Made by a program: the position numbers and the translations under genes | Assembly: GCF_011578285.1 (NCBI RefSeq) | Contig: NZ_CP049916.1 | Coordinates: 1,860,001 to 1,924,000 of the forward strand | Length of the DNA: 64,000 bases | Origin: Acinetobacter lanii | GTDB lineage: Bacteria; Pseudomonadota; Gammaproteobacteria; Pseudomonadales; Moraxellaceae | Direction of reading: 5' to 3' | Notes under the pieces: model-generated | Told to the model about the DNA's origin: nothing | The model's database searches: none | The model's input: only the letters and a program-made list of their open reading frames with translations | Shown here: piece by piece, positions 63,897-64,000 of the stretch | Numbering within the stretch: the stretch's first letter is position 1 | Layout of the letters: each line of letters opens with the position of its first letter

Positions 63897-64000
63897 TTTT
63901 TAACTACTCATTTTGATCGATGTTGTATTGAGACATTAGGGATTGAGGGATGGATGCTGCACTGAGACATTTTTTTGGATTTGGGAGATAATCAGTTGAC
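63897..64000. other. Leader of the receptor gene, cut by the window edge
   Basis: 104 bases with no gene. This is where a Fur-controlled promoter would be expected; only a short GAGATAATC near 63985 recalls half a Fur site, so I do not call one. Confidence 0.3.

Noticed and set aside
63897..64000. Fur box upstream of the siderophore receptor
   Set aside because: Only a GATAAT-like half-site is seen near the edge; it is too short and too far from a mapped promoter.

Overview
The window looks like chromosomal DNA of an Acinetobacter species (Gammaproteobacteria, Moraxellaceae). I base this on the AT-rich coding style and on the gene content: a leucine-degradation cluster, cydP-cydABX-ybgE, an ftsY/M16 peptidase pair, MetZ-type methionine synthesis, a PldA-type phospholipase and an IS630-type element. 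I did not compute GC content or run any database search, and the species cannot be named from this.

Layout. 0-5.4 kb: a TetR regulator, cysK, plsB and a SAM methyltransferase. 5.4-17.8 kb: the main catabolic block. A TetR gene and an acyl-CoA ligase point left. Divergent from them is the full leucine/isovalerate route: isovaleryl-CoA dehydrogenase, both methylcrotonyl-CoA carboxylase subunits, methylglutaconyl-CoA hydratase, HMG-CoA lyase, the two subunits of a 3-oxoacid CoA-transferase and an AtoE-type short-chain acid permease. Together these turn isovaleryl-CoA into acetyl-CoA and acetoacetate, reactivate acetoacetate, and may move short-chain acids across the membrane. 17.8-30 kb: an initiator tRNA, dsbD, a PreP-like M16 peptidase with pldA, a GNAT, a PfkB kinase coupled to a Rieske protein, an orphan YqiJ-like membrane protein, and a 994-bp IS630 copy with visible ends.

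30-41 kb: the cytochrome bd operon (cydP, cydA, cydB, cydX, ybgE), a GNAT, a DUF2057 exported protein, two tandem Frm2/CinD-like nitroreductases, ftsY, and a pair of M16 peptidases (one catalytic, one apparently non-catalytic). 41-54 kb: small conserved proteins (two membrane-anchored, one Sel1, one DUF2750-like, one CBS), trpB, then a leftward group rnd - ycgL - membrane protein - MoxR ATPase - VWA protein, followed by recR, ybaB, metZ, a serine hydrolase with a PHA-synthase-like fold and a 3-hydroxyisobutyrate-dehydrogenase-like enzyme.

54-64 kb: a small exported YARHG-like protein, a HIT protein, a porin, and a tight leftward cobalamin-salvage operon (2H phosphoesterase - cobU - cobT - cobC - cobS). 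Last come an MFS transporter and an IutA-like TonB-dependent receptor near the right edge.

Most of the window is ordinary core genome. I saw no CRISPR array, prophage or recognisable defence island. The points most worth a second look are the 2H phosphoesterase translationally coupled to cobU, the MoxR/VWA module with an altered MIDAS motif beside rnd-ycgL, a TetR rather than MerR gene beside the leucine genes with a candidate operator, the A7G slippery site in the IS630 element, a tiny ORF with a near-perfect Shine-Dalgarno, and a 10-bp perfect hairpin in a 0.7-kb gap.
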